This document shows, in pieces, positions 35,269 to 43,396 of a DNA stretch of 64,000 bases. Every line of letters begins with the position of its first letter. The first letter of the stretch is position 1. The translations under genes were made by a program, and so were the position numbers. The DNA comes from Pseudomonas sp. PD9R (GTDB lineage: Bacteria; Pseudomonadota; Gammaproteobacteria; Pseudomonadales; Pseudomonadaceae), in contig NZ_JAHTMR010000001.1 of the NCBI RefSeq assembly GCF_019200975.1, positions 79,400 through 143,399 on the forward strand, in the 5' to 3' direction. The notes under the pieces are model-generated. The model did not search any database and was not told the DNA's origin. It saw nothing but the letters and a program-made list of their open reading frames with translations.

Positions 35269-37986
35269 TCACGAGGTGACGGCGACCGGTCGCGTCGTGG
35301 CGACCAGCAAACGCTTGATTTCCGGGATGCACGAGCCGCATTGCGTGCCGCAGCCCAATTCCTGTTTCAGCCCTTGCAAGTCCAGGCCACGGTTAATGCC
35401 GGCACAGACTGCGCTTTGACTGACGTTCTTGCAGTTACACAGGGTTTTGTTGCCGGCAACCGGCGCGCCGGCGTTACCCGGTGGTGCGCTCAATGGCGCC
35501 AGTAGCCAGCGCCGCAGTTGTTCGTCGGTGCGACCTTCCAGCCAAAGGTTTTGCAGCCAGTGCTGGGCAAGGGTTTCGCCGGCCAGGCGAATTGCGGTGA
35601 TTCGGCCGTTGTCGAGGCGAACCCGTTTGCCGATGGCGCGCCGTGGGTCGTCGTAGGCCAGCACCGGACCTTCGAGTAGCCCTAAGCATTGATCGATCTG
35701 CCGCAGCAATTGCGATTCCGGCGCTGTGGCGCTGGCAGCGCGTATAAGCAGCGCAGGGCGATCACGGCCTGCAAGGCTGAGGCTGACGTAGGAAAACGCC
35801 TCACAGAGGGGGCGTAGCGTCTCAAAATGCTGTTGAACATCGCCCTCGATCAGTGCGAACAGTCGCCACGGTAACTGCACCGGCTCCAGACGCACGCCGC
35901 TGTGTTTGAGTTCGGGCTGCTTCGACAGTGGATCGAAGGCTGGCAGGGTGAGGCTGTTTACGCCGCCCTTGAGAAAGCGATCACCCCAATGCATAGGCAA
36001 GAATGCCTGACCGGGGCGTACGTTGTCGTCGCCGCTGACCGGCACAATCACTGCTCCGCGGCGGCTTTTCAGGCTGACCAGGTCGCCCGGTTGCAGATCA
36101 TGGCGGCGCAGTTCATCCGGGTGCAGGCTCAGCACCGCCTCGCTGACGTGACCGAAGAGTTGCGCAGCAGTGCCGGTACGACTCATGCCGTGCCATTGAT
36201 CACGCAGGCGGCCGGTGATCAGCGTCAGCGGAAACTGTATATCGCGCTGCTCCTGGGCAGCTCGAAACGGATCGGCAACGAATTGCGCGCGGCCATTGGC
36301 GGTCGGGAAGATGCCGTCCCCATACAGGCGAGCGGTGCCTTCGCGGGCGTCGGCAGGGAAAGGCCATTGTTGCGGGCCGAGCCGGTCGATCAAGTCATGG
36401 CTGACGCCCGACAAGTCCAGGTCACGGCCACAGGTCAGTCGTTTGTATTCATCGAAGACCTGTGCCGGGGTTTCAAAGGCAAACAGGCTCGTTTGCCCAG
36501 GGCGCAGATATTTTTCCAGGCGTTGTGCGAAATCTACGGTGATTGCCCAGTCGGGCCGTGCTTCACCCGGTGCGACGATGGCTTGGCGGACGTGGGAAAT
36601 GCGCCGTTCGGAGTTGGTCACCATGCCGTCCTTTTCGCCCCAGCTGGCAGCGGGTAGCAGCAAGTCGGCGAATGCGGCGGTTTCGGTGGTACGAAACGCT
36701 TCCTGCAATACCACGAACGGGCAGGCCTCCAGCGCCGCACGCACGGCGTTCTGGTCAGGCATTGATTGTGCCGGGTTGGTGCAAGCGATCCACAACGCCT
36801 TGATCCTGCCGCTGCGCACTTGTTCGAACAATTCGATGGCGGTCAGCCCGGTGTTCGCCGGAAGTTGTTCGACGCCCCAATAGGCCGCGACTTCGGCGCG
36901 GTGTTGGGCATTGGCGGCTTCACGGTGGCCGGGCAGGAGGTTCGACAAACTGCCGGTTTCCCGACCGCCCATGGCATTTGGCTGACCGGTCAGGGAGAAA
37001 GGTCCGGCGCCGGGGCGACCAATTTGCCCGGTGGCCAGGTGCAGGTTGATCAGTGCGCTGTTTTTGGCGCTGCCCGCGGTGGACTGATTCAGGCCCATGC
37101 ACCACAGCGATAGAAAACTTGGTGACTGACCGATCCACTGCGCACATTGCTGCAACTGTTCGACGCTGATCCCGCACAACTGCGCAGTCAGTTGCGGCGT
37201 GTAGTCGTGAACCAGGCCTTTCAGCTCGGTCAGGCCTTGGGTGTGCGCTGCGATGAAATCGCGGTCGATCCAGCCTTCCCACAGCAGCAGGTGCAAAATC
37301 CCATGGAACAAGGCGACATCGGTGCCAGGAAGAATCGCCAAGTGGAGGTCGGCCAAGTCGCAGGTATCTGTACGACGCGGGTCGATGACGATGACTTTCA
37401 TTTGCGGACGACGGGATCTGGCTTGTTCCAAGCGACGAAAAAGTACCGGATGGGCGTAGGCCATGTTGCTGCCGACGATCATCACGCAGTCGCTCGACTC
37501 CAGGTCTTCGTAGCTGCACGGCGGCGCATCGGCACCGAGGCTGCGCTTGTAGCCGACTACGGCTGACGACATGCACAGTCGAGAATTGCTGTCGATGTTA
37601 TTGGTGCCTACCAGCGCTCGCGCCAGTTTGTTGAAGGCGTAGTAATCCTCGGTCAACAACTGCCCGGAAATGTAAAACGCGACACTGTCCGGGCCGTGTT
37701 CGGCGATGGTTTGCGCGAATACGCTGGTGGCGTGATCGAGGGCGGTGTCCCAATCGATGCGACTGCGAGCGAGGCCTTTGCCCAGCCGCAACTCCGGGTA
37801 CAACGCCCGCGCGGTGAGGTCGCCGGTCAGGTGCAGAGTCGCGCCCTTGCTGCACAGTTTGCCGAAGTTGGCGGGGTGAGTCGGATCGCCGCTGACGCCA
37901 AGAATGCGCTCGCGATCGTGCTCGATCAGCACACCGCAGCCGACCCCGCAATAACAGCAGGTAGAGGCCGTAATCTGGCGGTTCAT
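35269..37986 (-). CDS. nasA: Assimilatory nitrate reductase catalytic subunit
   Basis: A 905-residue molybdopterin enzyme reducing nitrate to nitrite in the cytoplasm. The N-terminal [4Fe-4S] site is CCYCGVGCGV...LCSKG (residues ~9-50). Bis-MGD-binding regions follow, with the usual LTGQPNAMGGRE. The C-terminal ~50 residues form a BFD-like [2Fe-2S] domain (CNCKNVSQSAVC...CGTQCGSC). Its start overlaps the stop of the NasC-like gene (TGATG at 37984-37988), so the electron donor and the catalytic subunit are translationally coupled. Confidence 0.95.
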   Translation of the reverse strand: MNRQITASTCCYCGVGCGVLIEHDRERILGVSGDPTHPANFGKLCSKGATLHLTGDLTARALYPELRLGKGLARSRIDWDTALDHATSVFAQTIAEHGPDSVAFYISGQLLTEDYYAFNKLARALVGTNNIDSNSRLCMSSAVVGYKRSLGADAPPCSYEDLESSDCVMIVGSNMAYAHPVLFRRLEQARSRRPQMKVIVIDPRRTDTCDLADLHLAILPGTDVALFHGILHLLLWEGWIDRDFIAAHTQGLTELKGLVHDYTPQLTAQLCGISVEQLQQCAQWIGQSPSFLSLWCMGLNQSTAGSAKNSALINLHLATGQIGRPGAGPFSLTGQPNAMGGRETGSLSNLLPGHREAANAQHRAEVAAYWGVEQLPANTGLTAIELFEQVRSGRIKALWIACTNPAQSMPDQNAVRAALEACPFVVLQEAFRTTETAAFADLLLPAASWGEKDGMVTNSERRISHVRQAIVAPGEARPDWAITVDFAQRLEKYLRPGQTSLFAFETPAQVFDEYKRLTCGRDLDLSGVSHDLIDRLGPQQWPFPADAREGTARLYGDGIFPTANGRAQFVADPFRAAQEQRDIQFPLTLITGRLRDQWHGMSRTGTAAQLFGHVSEAVLSLHPDELRRHDLQPGDLVSLKSRRGAVIVPVSGDDNVRPGQAFLPMHWGDRFLKGGVNSLTLPAFDPLSKQPELKHSGVRLEPVQLPWRLFALIEGDVQQHFETLRPLCEAFSYVSLSLAGRDRPALLIRAASATAPESQLLRQIDQCLGLLEGPVLAYDDPRRAIGKRVRLDNGRITAIRLAGETLAQHWLQNLWLEGRTDEQLRRWLLAPLSAPPGNAGAPVAGNKTLCNCKNVSQSAVCAGINRGLDLQGLKQELGCGTQCGSCIPEIKRLLVATTRPVAVTS

Positions 37987-39242
37987 CAGGCGACTTCCCG
38001 AGCCGGTTCAACGTCGCTCAAACCCTGTTCCAGGGTAAAGGCGTGGCCGAACATCAGGTGATCACGGATTTTGCCGATGGCGTGATGCTCAAGGATTTGC
38101 CGAAAATACCAACCGCCATCAGCCGTATCACCATACAGGCAGGCGCCGACCAGCACGTCATCCTTGATCACCAGTTTTTTGTAGACCCCATCGATCGGGT
38201 CGGAAAGGGTGATGGTTTCGGTGCCTTCGCCGCCCATGAAGTCGCCGGCGGAAAACAGGTCGATGCCGGTGACCTTCAATTTGGTCGAGGTCACCGAACC
38301 TTTGTAGGTGGCGAAACCCAGTTGGGCGAGGTGATTGGCACAGACCTTGGCCTGTTCGAACAACGGCGCCACCAGGCCATAGGCGATGCCACGATGACTG
38401 GCGCATTCGCCGATGGCGTAGACCCGTGGATCGTAGGTTTGCAACGTATCGTTGACCAGAATCCCCCGGCTGCAAGGAAGGCCGGATTGTTCCGCGAGTT
38501 TGATGTTGGGGCGGATGCCGGCAGCCATCACCACCAGATCGGCAGGGATGACCTCGCCGTTCTTGAATTCGACCGAGCCGACACGGCCATTGCCGGCATC
38601 GTGCAGGGCCTGGGTGTGTTCGCGCAGGCGAAAGTGCAGGCCGCGTGCTTCAAGCGCGGTTTGCAGCAACTGGCCGCTGTTGTTATCCAGTTGCCGCTCC
38701 AGCAACCACTCACCGTTATGCACCACCGTGACGTGCATGCCCCGCAGCATCAGGCCGTTGGCGGCTTCCAGGCCGAGCAGGCCGCCACCGATCACCACCG
38801 CATGTTTATGAGTTTTCGCGGTGTTGATCATGGTCATGGTGTCGGCGATGTCGCGGTAGCCAATCACACCCTGCAGGTTGTTGCCGGGAATCGGCAGGAC
38901 GAACGGACTCGAACCGGTGGCGATCAGCAGGCGATCGTATTCGGCCACGGTACCGTCCTCGGCGATGACCCGCCGTTTGACCCGGTCGATCTCGACGACC
39001 TTGCGGTTGAGCAGCAGCTTGATGTCGTTGTCGAGGTACCAGTCGAGGTCGTTGAGCACGATCTCTTCGAGTGTCTGTTCGCCTGCCAATACCGGCGACA
39101 GCAGGATGCGGTTGTAGTTGGTATGGGGCTCGGCGCCGAAGACCGTGATGTCGTACAGCTCGTTGCTCAATTTGAGCAGCTCTTCGAGGGTCCGAACCCC
39201 GGCCATGCCGTTGCCGATCATCACCAGTTTTAGTTTTTTCAT
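37986..39242 (-). CDS. nasC: FAD-dependent NADH:nitrate reductase electron-transfer subunit (NasC/NirB N-half-like)
   Basis: A 418-residue flavoprotein. It has an FAD site VMIGNGMAGVRTLEELL, a second dinucleotide site HAVVIGGGLLGLEAANGL and IYAIGECASHRG-like FAD contacts. It corresponds to the flavin part of NirB and to Klebsiella NasC. The siroheme/Fe-S half of NirB is absent, and the length is that of a stand-alone reductase rather than a truncated gene. It probably passes electrons from NADH to NasA. The symbol is by analogy. First gene of a unit with its own sigma-54 promoter and ANTAR leader. Confidence 0.85.
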   Translation of the reverse strand: MKKLKLVMIGNGMAGVRTLEELLKLSNELYDITVFGAEPHTNYNRILLSPVLAGEQTLEEIVLNDLDWYLDNDIKLLLNRKVVEIDRVKRRVIAEDGTVAEYDRLLIATGSSPFVLPIPGNNLQGVIGYRDIADTMTMINTAKTHKHAVVIGGGLLGLEAANGLMLRGMHVTVVHNGEWLLERQLDNNSGQLLQTALEARGLHFRLREHTQALHDAGNGRVGSVEFKNGEVIPADLVVMAAGIRPNIKLAEQSGLPCSRGILVNDTLQTYDPRVYAIGECASHRGIAYGLVAPLFEQAKVCANHLAQLGFATYKGSVTSTKLKVTGIDLFSAGDFMGGEGTETITLSDPIDGVYKKLVIKDDVLVGACLYGDTADGGWYFRQILEHHAIGKIRDHLMFGHAFTLEQGLSDVEPAREVA

Positions 39243-39290
39243 CAGGTTCTCCGGGGAGCGCGGGTCGTGCTCGACATATTTCGTGCAAAC

Positions 39291-39383
39291 AAAAAAGGCG
39301 TCCCGCCAGTTACCTGACGAGGACGCCTTTGTCCGTTCCCGTTCTCTCGGGAAGCGCAGTCTTCGTCGTTGAAGCCTGCGCTT
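39291..39383 (-). promoter_or_regulatory. ANTAR-type antitermination leader of nasC-nasA-cobA
   Basis: Read on the minus strand. Hairpin P1 (39352-39383) has hexaloop AACGAC; P2 (39336-39353) has stem TTCCCG/CGGGAA and hexaloop AGAGAA. An intrinsic terminator follows (AAAGGCGTCC/GGACGCCTTT plus T-run, 39291-39330). Both hexaloops have A at position 1 and G at position 4, the ANTAR-target pattern. P2 and the terminator do not clearly overlap here, unlike in the transporter leader. Confidence 0.8.
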
Positions 39384-39404
39384 TATGTGTGCTGAAAAGA
39401 GTAA

Positions 39405-39420
39405 TGCAGTGGTTGTGCCA
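39405..39420 (-). promoter_or_regulatory. Sigma-54 promoter of nasC-nasA-cobA
   Basis: TGGCAC, five bases, CTGCA on the minus strand. The GG and GC pairs have the required ten-base separation. The predicted start (~39394) is ~11 bases before leader hairpin P1. Confidence 0.75.
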
Positions 39421-39512
39421 AGTCTTGGGGAGCGCGGATTAGTGAGGTTTATGGAGATTGAGTGGATGTATCAGTGCACCGATTCAATGCGCGGTGCGCA
39501 TTTTTGAGGCGC

Positions 39513-39599
39513 AAGATCAAAAGATCGCAGCCTTCGGCAGCTCCTACAGGGGTACGCATTCAATGTAGGAGCTGCCGAAGGCTGCGATCTTTTGATCTT
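39513..39599. repeat. REP doublet, topology B, short tips
   Basis: AGATCAAAAGATCGCAGCC with tip TTCGGC, inward CTCCTAC/GTAGGAG edges, then the inverse. It directly abuts the stop of the phosphatase-kinase gene (39600-39602) and precedes the nasC promoter. Confidence 0.85.
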
Positions 39600-41270
39600 T
39601 TAACCCTGCAAGACTAAAAACAGCAGCACCAGATTCACCACCAATGACACCAGCGCCAAGGTCCGCCACACCTTCAACGGCTCGCGCTCCAGCAATGGGC
39701 GAGGGCGCACGCTCAAGCTGCGCCGTTCGCCCTGTTCGATCAGCAGCAGCCATTCCTCCGCCGTTTCAAAGCGTTGACCCGGATCGGCAGCCACTGCGCG
39801 CTCTAGGCTTTGCGTCAGCCATTCCGGCAGGTCGGGGCGATAGCGGCTGGCGCTTACCGGAACTCCGAACCGCGGACGCTGGAAAGCTTCGATTTCGCCG
39901 TAGGGAAAATGCCCGGTGAGCAAGAAATAGAGCGTCACGCCGACCGCGTACAAATCCTGTCGCGGTGTCGGTTCGTCGCCGCGAAACGCTTCCGGGGCAA
40001 TGTAGCTGGGCGTTCCGGGCAGCGTGGAGGCTTGGTCTTCGGATAGACCGGGGCAGTAGGCGAGGCCGAAATCCAGCAGGCGCAACTCGCCGTCGTCCCC
40101 CAGCAGCAGGTTTTCCGGCTTGATATCGCGATGCAGGATTTGCCGTCGATGCAGCATGCCGACTGCCCGTAGCAGGCGTTCGGCCAGGTCCTGCCATTGC
40201 GCCAGCGGCAAAGGGCCGACCTGCTCATGCAGTTGCGCCAGGGTCGACCCGGAATATTCGCGCATCACGTAGTACAAATGCTGACGCTGACTGGCGGCAT
40301 GGACTTCAGGAAAATGCCGCCCGGCCACGCGCTTGAGAAACCATTCTTCCGACAGCAGTGCTTGCCCGGCCTGAGGGTCGTCGTGCAGGCGACCGGGCAG
40401 GGTTTTCAGCAGCCAGGGTTGCAGCTGACTGTCGTGGACCCGATAGAGCAACGATTGCTGGCTTTGGCCGAGTATTCCTTCGACCTGCCAGCCTTCAAAA
40501 TTCTGGCCCGGTTTCAGTGCCGGCGGCAGCGGCCATTGCTGCAAATGAATCAACGCATCGCCAATGCTGGTTTCGCCGAGGGCGTCGACCCGCACCAACA
40601 GGGCGCTGGCATTGTCCTGGCTACCGGCTAAATGCGCGGCATTCACCAGGGTTTGCGCCGCGCTGTGCAGGTCCGGTTGATCGCGCAGGATGGCGGCAAT
40701 CGCGGTATCACCGAGAACGGCCCAGATCCCGTCGCTAAGCAGCACGAAGCTCTCATCGACGCGCAATTCGCCGTCGAGAAAGTCCAGCACCAGATGTTGA
40801 TCAAGGCCGAGTGCCCGTTTGAGCACGTGTTGCATGCCCGGCTGGTCCCAGACGTGATCCTCGCTGATGCGTTGCAACTGATCGGCGTGCCAGCGGTACA
40901 CCCGGCAATCGCCGACATGGGCCAGCGTAAAACGCTTGCCGCGCATAACTAAAGCGCTGACCGTGGTCAGCAGCGGTTGCCCGCCGCCATTGGCCTGCAA
41001 CCAGCGGTTCTGCGCCAGCAGCAGGCGATCCAGTGCCTGGGCGACGCCCCAGGTTTCCGGGGTCGCGTAGTAGTCCAGCGCCAGCGCCTGCAAGGTCGAA
41101 CGCGCGGCCAGCCCACCATCGGCGCACTGGCTGACGCCGTCGGCGATGGCGAACAGGTAACCCTTGCTTGCCGCCAGCGCCGGTGCCGGTGTGACCAGGC
41201 GCAGGGCGTCCTGATTTTCATCGCGTGGGCCAATGGCGCTGGCTTCGGCGAAACTCAGTTGCAGGCTCAT
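39600..41270 (-). CDS. PP2C phosphatase - Ser/Thr kinase fusion with C-terminal membrane anchor
   Basis: A 556-residue protein. Residues ~1-240 form a PP2C-type phosphatase (DENQDALRL, FAIADGVSQCADGG, LAHVGDCRVYR, LLSDGIWAVL, GSQDNASALLVR). Residues ~258-510 form a Hanks-type kinase with LHRDIKPENLLL, LLDFGLAY, GTPSYIAPEAF and DLYAVGVTLYFLL intact; the glycine-rich loop is atypical (GILGQSQQSLLYRV). One C-terminal hydrophobic segment (LALVSLVVNLVLLFLVLQG) anchors it. The gene starts seven bases after the nitrate transporter stop, so it is expressed with it. It may set a phosphorylation state that tunes nitrate uptake or reduction (inference); targets unknown. Confidence 0.9.
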   Translation of the reverse strand: MSLQLSFAEASAIGPRDENQDALRLVTPAPALAASKGYLFAIADGVSQCADGGLAARSTLQALALDYYATPETWGVAQALDRLLLAQNRWLQANGGGQPLLTTVSALVMRGKRFTLAHVGDCRVYRWHADQLQRISEDHVWDQPGMQHVLKRALGLDQHLVLDFLDGELRVDESFVLLSDGIWAVLGDTAIAAILRDQPDLHSAAQTLVNAAHLAGSQDNASALLVRVDALGETSIGDALIHLQQWPLPPALKPGQNFEGWQVEGILGQSQQSLLYRVHDSQLQPWLLKTLPGRLHDDPQAGQALLSEEWFLKRVAGRHFPEVHAASQRQHLYYVMREYSGSTLAQLHEQVGPLPLAQWQDLAERLLRAVGMLHRRQILHRDIKPENLLLGDDGELRLLDFGLAYCPGLSEDQASTLPGTPSYIAPEAFRGDEPTPRQDLYAVGVTLYFLLTGHFPYGEIEAFQRPRFGVPVSASRYRPDLPEWLTQSLERAVAADPGQRFETAEEWLLLIEQGERRSLSVRPRPLLEREPLKVWRTLALVSLVVNLVLLFLVLQG

Positions 41271-41277
41271 TGAAGTA

Positions 41278-42489
41278 TCAAACCCGCGCAGCGGTTACGG
41301 CAGCCGAACCCCAGGTGGTTCTCCAGCGACGCTTCACCGCATGCAGGCCGAACCAGGCGAGGACGCCGAGACTGGCGAACAACCACAGCGCCATCTGGTA
41401 GCTGCCGGTGCTTTGCTTGATCGCGCCCATGCCCGCTGCCAAGGCAAAACCACCCATGCCGCCGGCCATGCCGATCAGGCCGGTCATTACGCCGATCTCC
41501 CGACGAAAACGCTGTGGCACCAGTTGAAAAACCGCACCGTTGCCCGCGCCCAGACCGAGCATGGTGCAGACGAAAAGCGCCAGTGCCGCGTAGGAATTCG
41601 GCAGGTTGAAACCGACGGCGGCGATGCAGATCGCGGCCACGGTGTACATCGCCAGCAATGTCCGGATGCCCCCGAAACGGTCAGCCAGCGCACCGCCCAA
41701 TGGGCGCATCAAACTGCCACCGAATACGCACGCGGCCGTGTAGTAACCAGCAGTCACCGGGCTGAGGCCGTATTGGTCGTTGAAGTAGCCGGGCAGGGCG
41801 CTGGCCAGGCCAATGAAGCCGCCGAACGTCACGCTGTAGAAGAACATAAACCACCAGCTGTCGCGGTCGCCCAGGGCCTTGAAGTAGTCGGCCATGGATT
41901 TGGCTTTCGGCCGCTCGGGGGCGTTCCTGGCCAGCGAGGCGAAGACGATCAGGGTCAGGATCAGCGGGATCAGGGCGAAGCCGAACACATTGCTCCAGCC
42001 GAACGCGGCCGCCAGTACGGGGGCAATCAACGCCGCCAGCACAGTGCCCGAGTTGCCCGCACCCGCGATGCCCATGGCTTTACCTTGATGCTGCGGTGGA
42101 TACCATTGCGACGCGAGGGGCAGGGCCACGGCGAAAGACGCACCGGCCATGCCGAGAAACAGGCCCAGCACCAGCGCTTGCTCGTAGCTGTGAATGCCGA
42201 GTTTCCAGGCGCCGAACAACGCGCAGATAACGATCACCTGACCGATGATGCCAGCGGTTTTCGGCGACAAGCGATCAGCCAGCATCCCCATCATGAAGCG
42301 CAATACAGCCCCTGCCAGAATCGGCGTGGCCACGACCAGCCCGCGTTGTTGGGTGGTCAGGTGCAGGTCGCCGGCAATTTGCACGGCCAACGGGCCGAGC
42401 AGGTACCAGACCATGAAGCTCAGATCGAAATAGAGGAAGGCTGCGAACAGGGTCGGGGTATGGCCGGATTTCCAGAAGCTTGAATTCAT
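41278..42489 (-). CDS. Nitrate/nitrite MFS transporter (NarK/NasA type)
   Basis: A 403-residue major-facilitator protein with 12 hydrophobic segments. Family features include FDLSFMVWYLLGPLAVQIAG in the first helix, and the glycine-rich signature helices GIAGAGNSGTVLAALIAPVL and MLGLGAGNGAVFQLVPQRF, typical of nitrate/nitrite porters. The start at 42487-42489 has GAGG seven bases upstream; upstream in-frame ATGs fall in the regulatory leader. It is the first gene of a two-gene unit with the phosphatase-kinase and has its own sigma-54 promoter and ANTAR leader. Confidence 0.93.
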   Translation of the reverse strand: MNSSFWKSGHTPTLFAAFLYFDLSFMVWYLLGPLAVQIAGDLHLTTQQRGLVVATPILAGAVLRFMMGMLADRLSPKTAGIIGQVIVICALFGAWKLGIHSYEQALVLGLFLGMAGASFAVALPLASQWYPPQHQGKAMGIAGAGNSGTVLAALIAPVLAAAFGWSNVFGFALIPLILTLIVFASLARNAPERPKAKSMADYFKALGDRDSWWFMFFYSVTFGGFIGLASALPGYFNDQYGLSPVTAGYYTAACVFGGSLMRPLGGALADRFGGIRTLLAMYTVAAICIAAVGFNLPNSYAALALFVCTMLGLGAGNGAVFQLVPQRFRREIGVMTGLIGMAGGMGGFALAAGMGAIKQSTGSYQMALWLFASLGVLAWFGLHAVKRRWRTTWGSAAVTAARV

Positions 42490-42583
42490 CGCGCACCTCA
42501 GCTGATAGGAGTCTCGAACGGGGGTCATGAGGTGGGGCGCCGCAACGGCCGCACCACCGGCCCCGGGCAATGGGGCCAAAACG

Positions 42584-42667
42584 AAAAAACGCCGCCACCC
42601 GATTCGCCAAGGGGCGAATGGGGTGAGCGACGTCTTTGTCGTAGGTGGGGCAACCGCCGTTGGTTAC
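42584..42667 (-). promoter_or_regulatory. ANTAR-type antitermination leader of the nitrate transporter unit
   Basis: On the minus strand, P1 (42650-42667) has stem GUAACC/GGUUGC with hexaloop AACGGC. P2 (42628-42641) is CGAC, hexaloop AAAGAC, GTCG. A strong terminator with six T follows (42584-42632). P2 and the terminator share bases 42628-42632, so they exclude each other. That is the arrangement expected for antitermination by an ANTAR protein. Confidence 0.85.
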
Positions 42668-42682
42668 CTGTGGTGTATGCAT

Positions 42683-42698
42683 TGCCAGATTTGTGCCA
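42683..42698 (-). promoter_or_regulatory. Sigma-54 promoter of the nitrate transporter unit
   Basis: TGGCAC, five bases, TGGCA on the minus strand with correct GG-GC spacing. The predicted start (~42672) is five bases before hairpin P1. Confidence 0.75.
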
Positions 42699-42726
42699 CA
42701 TGTTGGGTTTGTGGTGAGGCCGGAAA

Positions 42727-42800
42727 GAGATCGCAGCCTTCGGAAGCTCCTACAGGGGTAAGTATTACCAGGTAGGAGCTGCAGAAGGCTGCGATCTTTT
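42727..42800. repeat. REP doublet, topology B, diverged short tips
   Basis: AGATCGCAGCCTTCGGAAGC and its inverse GCAGAAGGCTGCGATCT. Point changes in both tips break the perfect hairpin. It lies between nasT and the transporter promoter. Confidence 0.75.
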
Positions 42801-42805
42801 GCTGT

Positions 42806-43381
42806 TCAACCCAACAATTCACTCATGGCAATAATCTGTTCAGCCACCTGAATCAGCTTCTGCTGGCGACTCATGGCCTGGCGGCGCATCAGGGTGTAGG
42901 CCTGTTCTTCATTGCAGTCCTTCATCTTCATCAACAGCCCTTTGGCCAGCTCGATGCGCTTGCGTTCAGCCAGTTGCTGGTCACGGGCGTGCAGTTGGGC
43001 GCGCAGGGCCTGATCGCTTTCGAAGCGCGCCATGGCCACGTCGAGAATCGGCTGCAAGCGTTGTGCGTGAATGCCCTCGACGATGTAGGCACTGACCCCG
43101 GACTTGATTGCCTGACGCATCACGTCGGGGTCGTGTTCATCGGTAAACATTACGATCGGCCGTGGCTGGTCGCGACTCACCAGCACCACTTGCTCCATCA
43201 CATCGCGGCTCGGTGACTCGGTATCGATCAGAATCACATCCGGACGCACCGTTTCGACGCGCTCGGGCAGGTCGATGGTCAGGCCCGACTCGTCGATCAC
43301 CTCGAAGCCGGCTTCGGTCAGCGCCGCTTTCAGGCGCCCGACTTTTTTCGCGGTGTCGTTGATCAGCAGGATACGCAACAT
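42806..43381 (-). CDS. nasT: ANTAR-domain transcription antiterminator NasT
   Basis: A 191-residue response regulator. A receiver domain (MLRILLINDTAKKVGRLKAA, then DVILIDTESPSRD) is followed by a C-terminal ANTAR RNA-binding domain (ERKRIELAKGLLMKMKDCNE, then AYTLMRRQAMSRQQKL). NasT binds two-hairpin leader RNAs and prevents termination when released by NasS. Three matching leaders are found in this window. The receiver has Asp in ILIDTE at the usual site. The gene follows nasS by 15 bases. Confidence 0.95.
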   Translation of the reverse strand: MLRILLINDTAKKVGRLKAALTEAGFEVIDESGLTIDLPERVETVRPDVILIDTESPSRDVMEQVVLVSRDQPRPIVMFTDEHDPDVMRQAIKSGVSAYIVEGIHAQRLQPILDVAMARFESDQALRAQLHARDQQLAERKRIELAKGLLMKMKDCNEEQAYTLMRRQAMSRQQKLIQVAEQIIAMSELLG

Positions 43382-43396
43382 ATTCGCAATCTCCTG

